64,000 nucleotides of DNA from Oxalicibacterium flavum (GTDB taxonomy: Bacteria > Pseudomonadota > Gammaproteobacteria > Burkholderiales > Burkholderiaceae_D): positions 62,001-126,000 of the forward strand of contig NZ_BMCG01000006.1 in the NCBI RefSeq assembly GCF_014635065.1, given 5' to 3'. The notes below the pieces were generated by a model. It was not told the DNA's origin. It searched no databases and saw only the letters and a program-made list of their open reading frames with translations. Each line of letters opens with the position of its first letter. Within the stretch, counting starts at the first letter, position 1. Position numbers and translations under genes: made by a program. Positions 1 through 9,221 of the stretch are shown here, piece by piece.

Positions 1-179
1 GCACGCGGCCACAGCGCGAGCTTGAGTCCTGCCTGCAGATCGAAGAAGGCGACCGCGCCGTGCGCAAACTCGGTGCCGACGATACCTTCCGTCGGCAGTC
101 CCAGTCCATCGCGGTAAAACACCACCGCGCGTTCGAGATCATCGACGCCCAGCGTGATGACCGAGATGCGCGGTTTCAT
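1..179 (-). CDS. VOC/glyoxalase-fold protein, N-terminal part (runs off the window)
   Basis: The ATG is at 179 on the minus strand and the reading frame stays open to the window edge. The visible 59 residues begin MKPRISVITLGVDDLERAV and continue with VFYRDGLGLPTEG and a segment ending in AFFDLQAGLKLALWPR. This is the first beta-alpha-beta-beta-beta module of the vicinal oxygen chelate (glyoxalase/bleomycin-resistance) superfamily: a beta strand, the DDLERAVxFYRDGLG helix, then strands. Members bind a divalent metal and act as isomerases, dioxygenases or drug-binding proteins; the substrate cannot be told from this fragment. It lies ten bases downstream of the decarboxylase gene on the same strand and could be co-transcribed with it. 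Confidence 0.8.
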   Translation of the reverse strand, partial: MKPRISVITLGVDDLERAVVFYRDGLGLPTEGIVGTEFAHGAVAFFDLQAGLKLALWPR

Positions 180-189
180 GACTGCGCTC

Positions 190-2445
190 CTATTGCTTCA
201 CGCAATCGACAAAGTAGCCGCGCTTGCCGTCCACCTCGCGCGTGACGAGGCCGTGCACGTCGGTCTCGAAGCCCGGGAATTTTTCGTTGAAGTCGCGTGC
301 GAAGCGCAGGTAATCGACGATGGTGCGATTGAAGCGCTCGCCCGGAATCAGCAGCGGAATGCCCGGCGGGTACGGCGTCAGCAGGATGGAAGTCACGCGG
401 CCTTCGAGGTCGTCGATGGCGACGCGTTCGATCTCGCGGTGCGCCATCTTGGCGAAGGCGTCTGACGGTTTCATTGCAGGCTGCATGTCCGACAGGTACA
501 TCTCGGTCGTCAGGCGCGCCACGTCGTAGGCCTTGTAGAAGTCGTGAATCATCTGGCACAGGTCGCGCAGGCCGACCAGTTCATAGCGCGGGTTGGCGGC
601 GGCGAACTCGGGCAGGATGCGCCACATCGGCTGGTTCTTGTCGTAGTCGTCCTTGAACTGCTGCAGCGCGGTCAGCAGCGTGTTCCAGCGGCCCTTGGTG
701 ATGCCGATGGTGAACATGATGAAGAACGAGTAGAGGCCGCATTTCTCGACGATGACGCCGTGTTCGGCCAGGTACTTGGTGACGATGGAAGCCGGAATGC
801 CCGATTCGCCGAACTTGCCGTCCAGCGACAGGCCGGGCGTGACGATGGTGGCCTTGATCGGGTCCAGCATGTTGAAGCCGGGTGCGAGGTTGCCGAAGCC
901 GTGCCAGTTGTCCTCGGCACGGATCATCCAGTCCTCGCGCGAGCCGATGCCGTCCTCGGCGAAGTTGTCCGGGCCCCAGACCTGGAACCACCAGTCCTTG
1001 TCGCCCCATTCGGCTTCGACCTTGCGCATGGCGCGGCGGAAGTCGAGCGCTTCGAGGATGCTTTCCTCGACCAGCGCGGTGCCGCCCGGCGCTTCCATCA
1101 TGGCGGCGGCGACGTCGCACGAGGCGATGATCGAATACTGCGGCGAGGTCGAGGTGTGCATCAGGTAGGCTTCGTTGAAGGCATCCTGGTCGAGCTTCAC
1201 GCTCTCGGATTCGCGCACCAGGATCTGCGAGGCCTGCGACAGGCCGGCCAGCAGCTTGTGCGTCGATTGCGTCGAGAAGATCAGCGACTTGCTGGCACGC
1301 GGACGGTCCTTGCCGATCGCATGCATGTTCTTGTAGAAGTCGTGGAAGGTCGCGTGCGGCAGCCAGGCTTCGTCGAAGTGCAGGGTGTCGATCTCGCCGT
1401 CGAGCATGTCCTTCAGCGTTTCGACGTTGTAGATCACGCCGTCGTAGGTCGATTGCGTGATGGTCAGGATGCGCGGCTTCTTGTTGACGGCTTCGCGCGC
1501 GAACGGGTTGGCCTCGATCTTCTTGCGGATGTTGTCCATCGAGAATTCGCTCAATGGAATCGGGCCGATGATGCCGAGGTGGTTGCGCGTCGGCATCAGG
1601 AACACCGGGATCGCGCCGGTCATGATGATCGAGTGCAGGATCGACTTGTGGCAGTTGCGGTCAACCACTACGATATCACCGGGCGCGACGGTCGAATGCC
1701 AGACCATCTTGTTCGAGGTTGAGGTGCCGTTGGTGACGAAGTAGCAGTGGTCGGCATTGAAGATGCGCGCCGCATTACGCTCGGACTTGGCGACCGGGCC
1801 GGTGTGATCGAGCAGTTGGCCGAGTTCCTCGACCGCATTGCAGACGTCGGCGCGCAGCATGTTCTCGCCGAAGAACTGGTGGAACATCTGGCCTATCGGC
1901 GACTTGAGGAAGGCGACACCGCCCGAGTGGCCGGGGCAGTGCCACGAGTACGAACCGTCCTGTGCGTATTCGACGAGTGCGCGGAAGAACGGCGGCGACA
2001 GGCTGTCCAGATACGACTTGGCTTCGCGGATGATGTGGCGCGCGACGAATTCCGGCGTGTCCTCGAACATGTGGATGAAGCCGTGCAGCTCGCGCAGGAT
2101 GTCGTTCGGGATGTGGCGCGAGGTGCGCGTCTCGCCGTACATGTAGATCGGGATGTCGGCGTTCTTGTGGCGGATTTCCTCGACGAAGGCGCGCAGCGAC
2201 TTCAGCGCGTAATCGGTTTCCTCGAACGAGCCGGCGCCGAACTCCTCGTCGTCGATCGACAGGATGAAGGCCGAGGCGCGCGACTGCTGTTGCGCGAACT
2301 GCGACAGATCGCCGTAACTCGTCACGCCCAGCACTTCCATGCCTTCCTTCTCGATCGCTTCCGCCAACGCGCGGATGCCGAGTCCGGACGTGTTTTCGGA
2401 ACGGTAGTCTTCATCGATGATGACGATGGGAAAACGGAATTTCAT
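190..2445 (-). CDS. Orn/Lys/Arg decarboxylase (group III, PLP-dependent)
   Basis: The 751-residue protein has the length and layout of the biodegradative basic amino acid decarboxylases (AdiA/CadA/SpeF family). An N-terminal response-regulator-like wing domain covers roughly residues 1-130, the PLP fold-type I core about 150-430, and a C-terminal domain ends with the family-typical PYPPGIPLL. The Schiff-base lysine is K397 in STHKLL; the HFDEAW motif (D358) and the CPGHSGG stretch near residue 170 are also present. These enzymes remove CO2 from arginine, lysine or ornithine, consuming a cytoplasmic proton and yielding a polyamine or precursor. The sequence looks closer to AdiA than to CadA from memory, but the substrate is not settled. 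A GGAG lies just upstream of the ATG. No cognate antiporter gene is visible in the window. Confidence 0.93.
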   Translation of the reverse strand: MKFRFPIVIIDEDYRSENTSGLGIRALAEAIEKEGMEVLGVTSYGDLSQFAQQQSRASAFILSIDDEEFGAGSFEETDYALKSLRAFVEEIRHKNADIPIYMYGETRTSRHIPNDILRELHGFIHMFEDTPEFVARHIIREAKSYLDSLSPPFFRALVEYAQDGSYSWHCPGHSGGVAFLKSPIGQMFHQFFGENMLRADVCNAVEELGQLLDHTGPVAKSERNAARIFNADHCYFVTNGTSTSNKMVWHSTVAPGDIVVVDRNCHKSILHSIIMTGAIPVFLMPTRNHLGIIGPIPLSEFSMDNIRKKIEANPFAREAVNKKPRILTITQSTYDGVIYNVETLKDMLDGEIDTLHFDEAWLPHATFHDFYKNMHAIGKDRPRASKSLIFSTQSTHKLLAGLSQASQILVRESESVKLDQDAFNEAYLMHTSTSPQYSIIASCDVAAAMMEAPGGTALVEESILEALDFRRAMRKVEAEWGDKDWWFQVWGPDNFAEDGIGSREDWMIRAEDNWHGFGNLAPGFNMLDPIKATIVTPGLSLDGKFGESGIPASIVTKYLAEHGVIVEKCGLYSFFIMFTIGITKGRWNTLLTALQQFKDDYDKNQPMWRILPEFAAANPRYELVGLRDLCQMIHDFYKAYDVARLTTEMYLSDMQPAMKPSDAFAKMAHREIERVAIDDLEGRVTSILLTPYPPGIPLLIPGERFNRTIVDYLRFARDFNEKFPGFETDVHGLVTREVDGKRGYFVDCVKQ

Positions 2446-2609
2446 GAAGTCTCCAGCAAGGCGGATGGCAGGGCGCGGCGCGGTTCAGGGGCGCCGTTTG
2501 GAAAAAGCGAATTTTCGCAGATATGGACCGCGAGAGGGGGAAAACTGCCACCCTGTGTGCGAAGTTCCACACTCTAGGGCGGCATTGTGACTGCCGGGTG
2601 ACAAGCTGC

Positions 2610-3107
2610 TTATGCCTTGGGCGCGCGGCGGTCGTAGGTGACGTAGGCGTAGTCGAATCCGGCGGCGTCGGAATGATGCGATTCGCGCGCCGTTTCCTGC
2701 CAGACGGTCGGGTCGATGGCCGGGAAGAAGGCGTCGCAGTCGAAGGTCTTGGCAATGTGCGTGACGACCAGGCGATCGGCTACCGTCATGGTGTCGGCAA
2801 AGATCTGGCCGCCGCCGATGATGAAGGCCGTCGCGTCGCCGACCAGTGCGATTGCCGCGGCGATCGACGTCACGGCTTCCACGCCGTCATGCTGCCATTC
2901 GGCATTGCGCGTGATGACGATGTTGCGGCGGTTCGGCAGCGGGCGGCCGATCGAATCGAAGGTCTTGCGGCCCATGATGATCGGATGGCCGGAGGTGGTG
3001 CGCTTGAAATGCGCGAGGTCTTCCGGCAGGTGCCAGGGCAGCTGGTTGTTGATGCCGATGCCGTTGTGGGCATCGACGGCGACGACGAGGGTCAGGTGTG
3101 CGGGCAT
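2610..3107 (-). CDS. folA: Dihydrofolate reductase
   Basis: A 165-residue protein of normal bacterial DHFR length. It reduces dihydrofolate to tetrahydrofolate with NADPH in the cytosol. Family features visible in order: LVVAVDAHNGIGINNQLPWHLPEDLAHFK, quoted here only as its landmarks GIGINNQLPWHLPEDL with the catalytic acid at D30; the cofactor-binding IIMGRKTFDSIGRPLPNR; and FIIGGGQIF, the glycine turn before the C-terminal strands. It lies 31 bases downstream of thyA on the same strand, the classic pairing in which ThyA produces dihydrofolate and FolA recycles it, so the two are very probably one operon. Confidence 0.97.
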   Translation of the reverse strand: MPAHLTLVVAVDAHNGIGINNQLPWHLPEDLAHFKRTTSGHPIIMGRKTFDSIGRPLPNRRNIVITRNAEWQHDGVEAVTSIAAAIALVGDATAFIIGGGQIFADTMTVADRLVVTHIAKTFDCDAFFPAIDPTVWQETARESHHSDAAGFDYAYVTYDRRAPKA

Positions 3108-3138
3108 GAGGTCAATTACCTGGTTGTCACTTCAATTC

Positions 3139-4113
3139 TCAAACCGCCATCGGTGCCGTCAACGGCGCATGATGCTGATAATCTTCCAGCGAGAAATCCA
3201 GCGGTTCCAGTTTCTCCAGCCATTCCGGTTCAAATCTGCCAGTCGCCGCGTAATCCGGAATCCGGTCCGACAGCACCAGCCGCGGCGACGGATACGGCTC
3301 GCGCTGCAACTGCTCCTTCAGCATGTCCAGATGGTTCTCGTAGATGTGCGCGTCGCCGATGAAATAGGTGAGCCAGCGCGGCGTGTAGCCCGTCAGGCGG
3401 CCGACCACGTGCAGCAGGGCGGCGGCTTCGGCCAGGTTGAAGGGCGCGCCGAGGCCGATGTCGTTGCTGCGGATGTACAGGCACAACGAGATTTCCTTGG
3501 TCGTCGCGTTCGGGATGAACTGGTACAGCAGGTGGCAGGCCGGCAGCGCGATGGCGTCGAGCTCGGCGCAGTTCCAGCCGTGGAACAGGATGCGGCGGCT
3601 GCCCGGATTCTTGATGATGGTGTCCAGGCATTCGCGCAACTGGTCGATCGCCTTGTACAGCAGCACCTTGTCGGTGCCCTGATCCTTGACCACGCCGACC
3701 ACGCGGAAGCCGCGCTGCTGCGCATCCTGGATCTGCGCCTTGCGGTCGGACTCGATCAGCTTGTAGGCCGGCCATGCGCGCCACTGCACGCCATAGACCG
3801 GACCCAGGTCGTCCTCACCGAGGCGGTAGGGATTGGCCAGCCATTCGGCGTTTTCGTTGGCGTTCTGGTCCCAGACCTTGCAGCCGAGTTCGCGGAAATC
3901 CGCGGCGCTGCGCGAGGCGCGCAGGAAGCCGACCAGTTCGCCGATCACGGATTTGAACGCGAGGCGCTTGGTGGTGACCGCCGGGAAGCCGTCCTTCTGC
4001 AGATCGAAGCGCATCATGGCGCCCGGAATGCTGATGGTGCGGATGCCGGTGCGGTTTTCCTGCCAGGTGCCGGTATCGAGAATCGTACGTACCAGGTCCA
4101 GATACTGCTTCAT
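3139..4113 (-). CDS. thyA: Thymidylate synthase
   Basis: Converts dUMP and methylene-tetrahydrofolate to dTMP and dihydrofolate. I start it at the ATG at 4113 ([17 protein letters not shown]) because this matches family N-termini; the open frame extends 30 codons further without a family-like sequence. The 324-residue product carries the dUMP/folate motif RTGIRTIS, the catalytic cysteine C193 in [10 protein letters not shown], and the C-terminal end LTAPMAV typical of ThyA. It is about 60 residues longer than the E. coli enzyme (264 aa) because of an internal insertion around residues 90-160, a form also known from other Burkholderiales. The ribosome-binding site is weak. It is upstream of folA in a likely thyA-folA operon. 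Confidence 0.97.
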   Translation of the reverse strand: MKQYLDLVRTILDTGTWQENRTGIRTISIPGAMMRFDLQKDGFPAVTTKRLAFKSVIGELVGFLRASRSAADFRELGCKVWDQNANENAEWLANPYRLGEDDLGPVYGVQWRAWPAYKLIESDRKAQIQDAQQRGFRVVGVVKDQGTDKVLLYKAIDQLRECLDTIIKNPGSRRILFHGWNCAELDAIALPACHLLYQFIPNATTKEISLCLYIRSNDIGLGAPFNLAEAAALLHVVGRLTGYTPRWLTYFIGDAHIYENHLDMLKEQLQREPYPSPRLVLSDRIPDYAATGRFEPEWLEKLEPLDFSLEDYQHHAPLTAPMAV

Positions 4114-4248
4114 AGTGTGATCTTTATGTGTGATCCGTGATGGGGGACAGCCGGCGCGGCGCCGCTGTAAAAGCCCGTATTTTACCGTCAATGTTACCGT
4201 CAACGCGGAGCCGGGCGCGGCGCATCGGGACTATGGATCGGCGCCGCC

Positions 4249-6036
4249 TCAGGCGTGGCCGAACTGCAGCGCCGCCAGTCCCGCGTACAGGCCGCCGGCG
4301 GCGACCAGCGACGCATGCGTGCCGCTTTCGACGATGCGGCCGTGCTCCATCACGATGATGCGGTCGGCGCGCTGTACGGTCGCCAGCCGGTGCGCGATGA
4401 CCAGCGTGGTGCGGCCGACCATGGCCGCTTCCAGCGCACCTTGCACCAGGCGCTCTGATTCTGCATCGAGTGCGCTGGTGGCTTCGTCGAGCAGCAGTAG
4501 CGGCGGGTTCTTGAGCAACGCGCGCGCGATTGCGATGCGCTGGCGCTGGCCGCCGGACAGGCGTACGCCGCGTTCGCCGAGGAAGGATCGATAGCCTTCC
4601 GGCAGGCGCTCGATGAATTCGTGGGCCGCTGCCATCTTCGCCGCCGCGATCACCTCCGCATCGCTGGCGCCGGGGCGGCCGTAGCGGATGTTTTCCATCG
4701 CATTGGCCGAAAAGATCACGGTGTCCTGCGGCACGATGCCGATGGTGTCGCGCAGCGTGTGCAGGTCGAGCTGGCGGATGTCGATGCCGTCGAGTTCGAT
4801 AGCTCCTTCCTGCGGATCATAAAAGCGCAGCAGCAGCTGGAACAGCGTGGTCTTGCCGGCGCCCGAAGGGCCGACGATGGCGACTGTCTCGCCGGCGTCG
4901 ATCGCGACCGACAGGCGCGACAGTGCCGGCGTCAGCGGCCGTGACGGGTAGTGGAAGGTAACGTGGTCCAGCGTCAGTGCGGCGCCGTTGGCGCGGCGCG
5001 GCGGCAGCTTGAGCGGCGCGGCGGGTGAGGAGATCGGCGACTGCACTTCCAGCAATTCCATCAGGCGCTCGGTGGCGCCGGCCGCGCGCTGCGCATCGCC
5101 GAGCACTTCCGACAAGGCGCCGACCGCGCCCGCTACGATGGCCGAGTACAGGATGAACTGGCCCAGCTGGCCGGCGCTCATGCTGCCGTCGATCACCGCA
5201 TGCGCGCCCAGCCACAGCACGAAGACGATGGCGCCGAAGATCAGCAGGATCGCGATCACCGTCAGCAGCGCGCGGGCGCGGATGCGCCGCACTGCGGTGC
5301 CGAAGGCGTTCTCGACGGTGTGGCCGAAGCGCTGCGCCTCGATGCTTTCGTGCGTATAGGCTTGCACGGTCGGCATCGCATTGAGAATCTCGCCGGCCAG
5401 CGCCGAGGCATCGGCCACGCGATCCTGCGAATCGCGCGACAGCGAACGCACGCGGCGGCCGAACAGCACGATGGGCAGCACGACCGCCGCCAGCATCACG
5501 ATGATGATGGACGACAGCTTGATGCTGGTCACGAACAGCATCACCAGGCCGCCTGCGAACAGCAGCGCGTTGCGCAGCGCCATCGAGATGCTGGTGCCGA
5601 TCAGGGTCTGGATCAGCGTGGTGTCGGTGGTCAGGCGCGACAGCACCTCGCCGCTCTGCGTGGTCTCGAAGAATTCCGGGCTTTGCGTGACGACGTGCGC
5701 ATAGACCGCGCTGCGCACGTCGGCCGTCACGCGCTCGCCCAGCCACGACACCGCATAGAAGCGTGCGGCGGTGGCTATTGCCAGCACGGACGCAACGCCG
5801 AACAGCGCAAGGAAATAGGTATTGATGTGCGTGGTGCTCTGGATGCCATTGGCGCCGAAGCCGAGATCGATCATCTGGCGGAATGCATACGGGATCGCGA
5901 GCGTGGCGGCGGCTGCGACCAGCAGGGCGATGCCGGCCAGCACGATCTGCACGCGGTAGGGGCGCAGGAAGCGTGTCAGGCCGCGCAGCAGGGCAAGGCT
6001 GCCCTTGGATTGTTCTCGGGTGGGACGCGGAGTCAT
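4249..6036 (-). CDS. ABC exporter half-transporter (fused permease and ATPase)
   Basis: A 595-residue protein with an N-terminal six-helix ABC transmembrane domain (about residues 30-310) and a C-terminal nucleotide-binding domain (about 350-590). The ATPase motifs are complete: Walker A GPSGAGKTTLFQ, the signature LSGGQRQR, Walker B LLLLDEATSALD and the switch histidine in VIAHRLATV. The domain order is that of homodimeric exporters such as MsbA, LmrA and BmrA, which move lipids, peptides or drugs outwards; the cargo is not evident. I use the ATG at 6036 (MTPRPTREQ) because the 67 residues upstream in the open frame look non-coding. It is divergent from egtD, with about 200 bases between them for both promoters. 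Confidence 0.93.
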   Translation of the reverse strand: MTPRPTREQSKGSLALLRGLTRFLRPYRVQIVLAGIALLVAAAATLAIPYAFRQMIDLGFGANGIQSTTHINTYFLALFGVASVLAIATAARFYAVSWLGERVTADVRSAVYAHVVTQSPEFFETTQSGEVLSRLTTDTTLIQTLIGTSISMALRNALLFAGGLVMLFVTSIKLSSIIIVMLAAVVLPIVLFGRRVRSLSRDSQDRVADASALAGEILNAMPTVQAYTHESIEAQRFGHTVENAFGTAVRRIRARALLTVIAILLIFGAIVFVLWLGAHAVIDGSMSAGQLGQFILYSAIVAGAVGALSEVLGDAQRAAGATERLMELLEVQSPISSPAAPLKLPPRRANGAALTLDHVTFHYPSRPLTPALSRLSVAIDAGETVAIVGPSGAGKTTLFQLLLRFYDPQEGAIELDGIDIRQLDLHTLRDTIGIVPQDTVIFSANAMENIRYGRPGASDAEVIAAAKMAAAHEFIERLPEGYRSFLGERGVRLSGGQRQRIAIARALLKNPPLLLLDEATSALDAESERLVQGALEAAMVGRTTLVIAHRLATVQRADRIIVMEHGRIVESGTHASLVAAGGLYAGLAALQFGHA

Positions 6037-6235
6037 GAAGGCGTTTCTGTTTGGTTCTGTTTTATTGTTGCCTGCCCGGATTGCCGGACGTGGAAGTGCG
6101 TTTCCGCACATCGCCGCGGCGGGCAAAGCGCATAGAGTAGCACCTGATACGGTTTCGTTCCGGCATCGGAGCGCAGGCGAACCGGCCGGCGACTTCTTGA
6201 CGGGCGGAAATGCACTCAAAGGAGAAGGGGCGCGC

Positions 6236-7291
6236 ATGCACGTGACAGACAGGCCGGCAGCCAGGGTGCAGCCGGCAAAGACCGACCGGTCCCGCTACAT
6301 GAGCGGGGCGGCGGGACGTGAACGCAGCTTGAGCCAGTTCATCCAGTTGGCCGAAGGCAACCCGGCGCAGGCGAAGGAAGAGTTGCTCGCCGGACTCAGC
6401 GCCGAGCACGCCTACACCTCGCCCAAGTACCTGTACGACGCACTTGGCTCCAAGCTGTTTGAGGCGATCTGCGAACTGCCCGAGTATTACCCGACCCGCA
6501 CCGAGGCAATGATCTTCGACCGCCATGCGGCCGATATCGCCGCCACTGCCGGCACCGGCAGCACGCTGATCGATCTGGGCGCCGGCAATTGCGCCAAGGC
6601 GGCGCGCCTGTTTCCCTTCCTGCAGCCTTCACAATATGTACCGATCGATATCTCGGTCGAGTTCCTGCGCGATGCGGTCGAGCGCCTGCAGCATCAGTTC
6701 CCGCAGATCGCGATGGCCGGCATCGGCATGGATTTCTCGAGCGGGCTGGCGCTGCCGCCGGCCGTGCATCGCCGCAACCGCCTGTTTTTCTATCCGGGTT
6801 CGTCGATCGGCAACTTCACGCCCGAGCAGTCGCTCGCCTTCCTCAAGCGCGTGCATGCGGCCTGCGTGCACGATGGCAGGGCGGATGGCGGCATCCTGAT
6901 CAGCGTCGATCTGGTCAAGGAAACGGAAATTCTCGATGCGGCGTACGATGATGCACTAGGCGTGACGGCCTCGTTCAATCTCAACCTGCTGCTGCACCTG
7001 AACCGCCTGCTGGACACGGATTTCGACCTGCGCCAGTGGCAGCACCGCGGTTTCTTCAATGCCGAGCAGAGTCGCATCGAGATGCACCTGGAAGCGCGTT
7101 CGCCGCAGACCGTGCGCTGGCCTTCGGGCGTGCGCCGCTTCGAGGCCGGCGAGCGCATCCATACCGAAAGCAGCTACAAATACACGCGCCAGAACTTCAC
7201 GACGCTGCTGGCGCAGGCGGGATTCGAGGACGTCACGGTCTGGACCGACCCGCAGGAATGGTTCATCGTCTGTCACGCTCGCGCAGGGTAG
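6236..7291 (+). CDS. egtD: L-histidine N-alpha-methyltransferase (ergothioneine step 1)
   Basis: EgtD trimethylates the alpha-amino group of histidine with three SAM molecules to give hercynine. The 351-residue product carries the family N-terminal segment LLAGLSAEHAYTSPKYLYD, followed by FEAICELPEYYPTRTE, the SAM-binding LIDLGAGNCAK (D113-G117), and the FYPGSSIGNFTP motif. The chosen ATG at 6236 follows AAAGGAG; a second in-frame ATG at 6299 (MSGAAGRERS) is possible and would remove a poorly conserved N-terminus. egtB starts 87 bases downstream on the same strand, so the two form an egtDB operon. EgtD marks the pathway specifically, as OvoA-type ovothiol synthesis does not use this enzyme. 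Confidence 0.95.
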   Translation: MHVTDRPAARVQPAKTDRSRYMSGAAGRERSLSQFIQLAEGNPAQAKEELLAGLSAEHAYTSPKYLYDALGSKLFEAICELPEYYPTRTEAMIFDRHAADIAATAGTGSTLIDLGAGNCAKAARLFPFLQPSQYVPIDISVEFLRDAVERLQHQFPQIAMAGIGMDFSSGLALPPAVHRRNRLFFYPGSSIGNFTPEQSLAFLKRVHAACVHDGRADGGILISVDLVKETEILDAAYDDALGVTASFNLNLLLHLNRLLDTDFDLRQWQHRGFFNAEQSRIEMHLEARSPQTVRWPSGVRRFEAGERIHTESSYKYTRQNFTTLLAQAGFEDVTVWTDPQEWFIVCHARAG

Positions 7292-7378
7292 CGCCCGCCG
7301 CCTGATCCATTCGCCACACATCCTGCCGCGGGTTGTGCGTGAGCGCGTGACCCGCGGACATTTATTTTCGGAGCCAGC

Positions 7379-8644
7379 ATGAACGCCAAGACCGAAGCCA
7401 TCCACCTGATCGATCCCGGCGTGTTGCCGGCGCGCTTTGCCAATGTGCGTGCGCACAGCGCGGCGCTGGCCGAACCCCTGTCCGCCGAGGACTGCTGCGC
7501 GCAATCGATGACCGACGCCAGTCCGATCAAGTGGCATCTCGCGCACACCACCTGGTTTTTCGAGACCTTCATCCTCGAACGCTTCGAACGCGATTTCCAG
7601 CCCTTCGATCCGGCCTTTCGCGTGCTCTTCAATTCCTATTACAACGGTGTCGGCGACCGGCACGCGCGTCCGCATCGCGGTCTGCTGACGCGGCCTTCGC
7701 TGGACGAGGTCCTTGCATATCGCCGCGACGTCGATGAACGCATGCGCAAGCTGCTGTCGCCGGCCTATGCGCTGGTGCTCGACGACATGGCACAGGTCGC
7801 CGATCTGGTCGAACTCGGCCTGCAGCACGAGCAGCAGCACCAGGAACTGATGATGACCGATCTGCTGCACCTGTTTTCCTGCAATCCGCTCAAGCCCGCT
7901 TATGCGAACCGCCCGCCGCCGTCGGCCAGCGAGCAGCCGCTGCAATGGCAGGCAATCGACGCCGGCATCGTCACCATCGGTTCGACGGGCGGCTTCTGCT
8001 TCGACAATGAACTGCCGCGCCATCGCCAGTTCGTCGAACCCTATCTGCTGGCCTCGCGCCTCGTGACGAACGGCGAATACCTGGCCTTCATTGAAGACGG
8101 CGGCTATCGCAAGCCGGCGCTGTGGCTGTCGGAAGGATGGGACTGGGTGCAGCGCGAAGGCATCGCGCATCCGCTGTACTGGCAGTTGCTGGAAGAGAGC
8201 GATGGACAGCAGGCTTTCGGCCATGCCGGCAGCGGCTGGCACGTGTTCGGCTTGCACGGCCTGCAGCCGCTGGATCCGCATGCGGCTGCCACGCAAATTT
8301 CCTGGTTCGAGGCCGATGCCTATGCGCGCTGGGCCGGTGCGCGCCTGCCGACCGAAGCCGAGTGGGAACACGCGGCCGAGCAGGCCATGTTGTCCGATGA
8401 AAGCATCCTGACGCAGTTGTTCGGCGTGTGCTGGCAATGGACCTCGAGCAGCTACGCGCCGTATCCGGGCTATGCGCCGGTCGCGGGTGCGCTTGGCGAA
8501 TACAACGGCAAGTTCATGGCCAACCAGTACGTGCTGCGCGGTTCCTCGTGCGTCACGCCGGACGGGCACAGCCGGCGCAGCTACCGCAACTTCTTTCCGT
8601 CGGCGGCGCGCTGGCAGTTCAGCGGGATCAGGCTAGCGCGTTAG
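7379..8644 (+). CDS. egtB: Hercynine oxygenase / sulfoxide synthase (ergothioneine step 2)
   Basis: A mononuclear non-heme iron enzyme joining a thiol donor to hercynine with O2, forming the C-S bond of ergothioneine. The 421-residue protein has an N-terminal DinB-like four-helix domain and a C-terminal formylglycine-generating-enzyme-like domain ending SCVTPDGHSRRSYRNFFP. The three-histidine iron site is visible as H53 (KWHLAH) and H150/H154 in LQHEQQHQEL. Whether the thiol donor is cysteine or gamma-glutamylcysteine cannot be read from the sequence. No egtA, egtC or egtE is in the window. It converges with the low-GC operon ending at 8742, with no obvious intrinsic terminator between. Confidence 0.95.
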   Translation: MNAKTEAIHLIDPGVLPARFANVRAHSAALAEPLSAEDCCAQSMTDASPIKWHLAHTTWFFETFILERFERDFQPFDPAFRVLFNSYYNGVGDRHARPHRGLLTRPSLDEVLAYRRDVDERMRKLLSPAYALVLDDMAQVADLVELGLQHEQQHQELMMTDLLHLFSCNPLKPAYANRPPPSASEQPLQWQAIDAGIVTIGSTGGFCFDNELPRHRQFVEPYLLASRLVTNGEYLAFIEDGGYRKPALWLSEGWDWVQREGIAHPLYWQLLEESDGQQAFGHAGSGWHVFGLHGLQPLDPHAAATQISWFEADAYARWAGARLPTEAEWEHAAEQAMLSDESILTQLFGVCWQWTSSSYAPYPGYAPVAGALGEYNGKFMANQYVLRGSSCVTPDGHSRRSYRNFFPSAARWQFSGIRLAR

Positions 8645-8741
8645 TGAGGGAATTGAACAGGCGAGGGCAATGAAGGGGCTTTGCTATGTCGGAGTGTTTC
8701 TTGACATGTGCGCACGTTTTTGCCGGAGCAGGAGTTCCGCT

Positions 8742-9221
8742 TCAGAATCGGGCGTCAAGATCTTTTGCGTAGTGATTGATTGCGCGTCGATAATGCAGGA
8801 TGTGGCGGTCGGCAGTCGTTTCTGCAAGAGTTCTTAGCAATAGCTCCATTCCTTCTTTGCCTTTTCCAAGATGATGTAGCGTCATCGCCAGAAAGACCTT
8901 GAATTCATTTCCTTCTTCGAATTCCACCAACCCTTTCCGAAGAATTGTCTCTGCTTCAAGATAACGGCCAAGCGTTCGATAAGTGCTGCCTAATCCAAGA
9001 AATGCTTCGCGGCGTCTCTCGCCGGGCAGAGTTCCCTTTAGTGCCAGAAGATAGTACGAAACGGCTTGTGCTTCTTCGTCCAGATAATCATGGACGCTGG
9101 CAGCCTCGAACTGAATTTCGGCATTGTCGGGATGCGCGTTGGCAAGGGCGGCGGCAAGATCGCGCGCCTCTAGGTGCTTTCCTTGTTCTCGCAAGTGTCT
9201 GATAGTAGTTGCGTTATCCAT
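8742..9221 (-). CDS. Tetratricopeptide repeat protein, last gene of the low-GC operon
   Basis: I begin at the ATG at 9221 (MDNATTIRHLREQGKHLEARDL), giving 159 residues. A TTG 39 bases further upstream is an alternative start but would extend deeper into the preceding gene. The sequence is helical with TPR spacing: residues about 5-40, a second unit around AAAVSYYLLALKG, and a third around LGSTYRTLGRYLEAETILRKGL. TPR proteins are scaffolds and this one has no signal peptide or catalytic motif. The start overlaps the stop of the P-loop gene by 8 bases, suggesting translational coupling. Its role in the cluster is unknown. Base composition is clearly lower in GC than egtB next door. Confidence 0.75.
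   Translation of the reverse strand: MDNATTIRHLREQGKHLEARDLAAALANAHPDNAEIQFEAASVHDYLDEEAQAVSYYLLALKGTLPGERRREAFLGLGSTYRTLGRYLEAETILRKGLVEFEEGNEFKVFLAMTLHHLGKGKEGMELLLRTLAETTADRHILHYRRAINHYAKDLDARF

Noticed and set aside
544-1722. 392-residue plus-strand open frame opposite the decarboxylase
   Set aside because: Shadow frame of a gene with intact catalytic motifs on the other strand.
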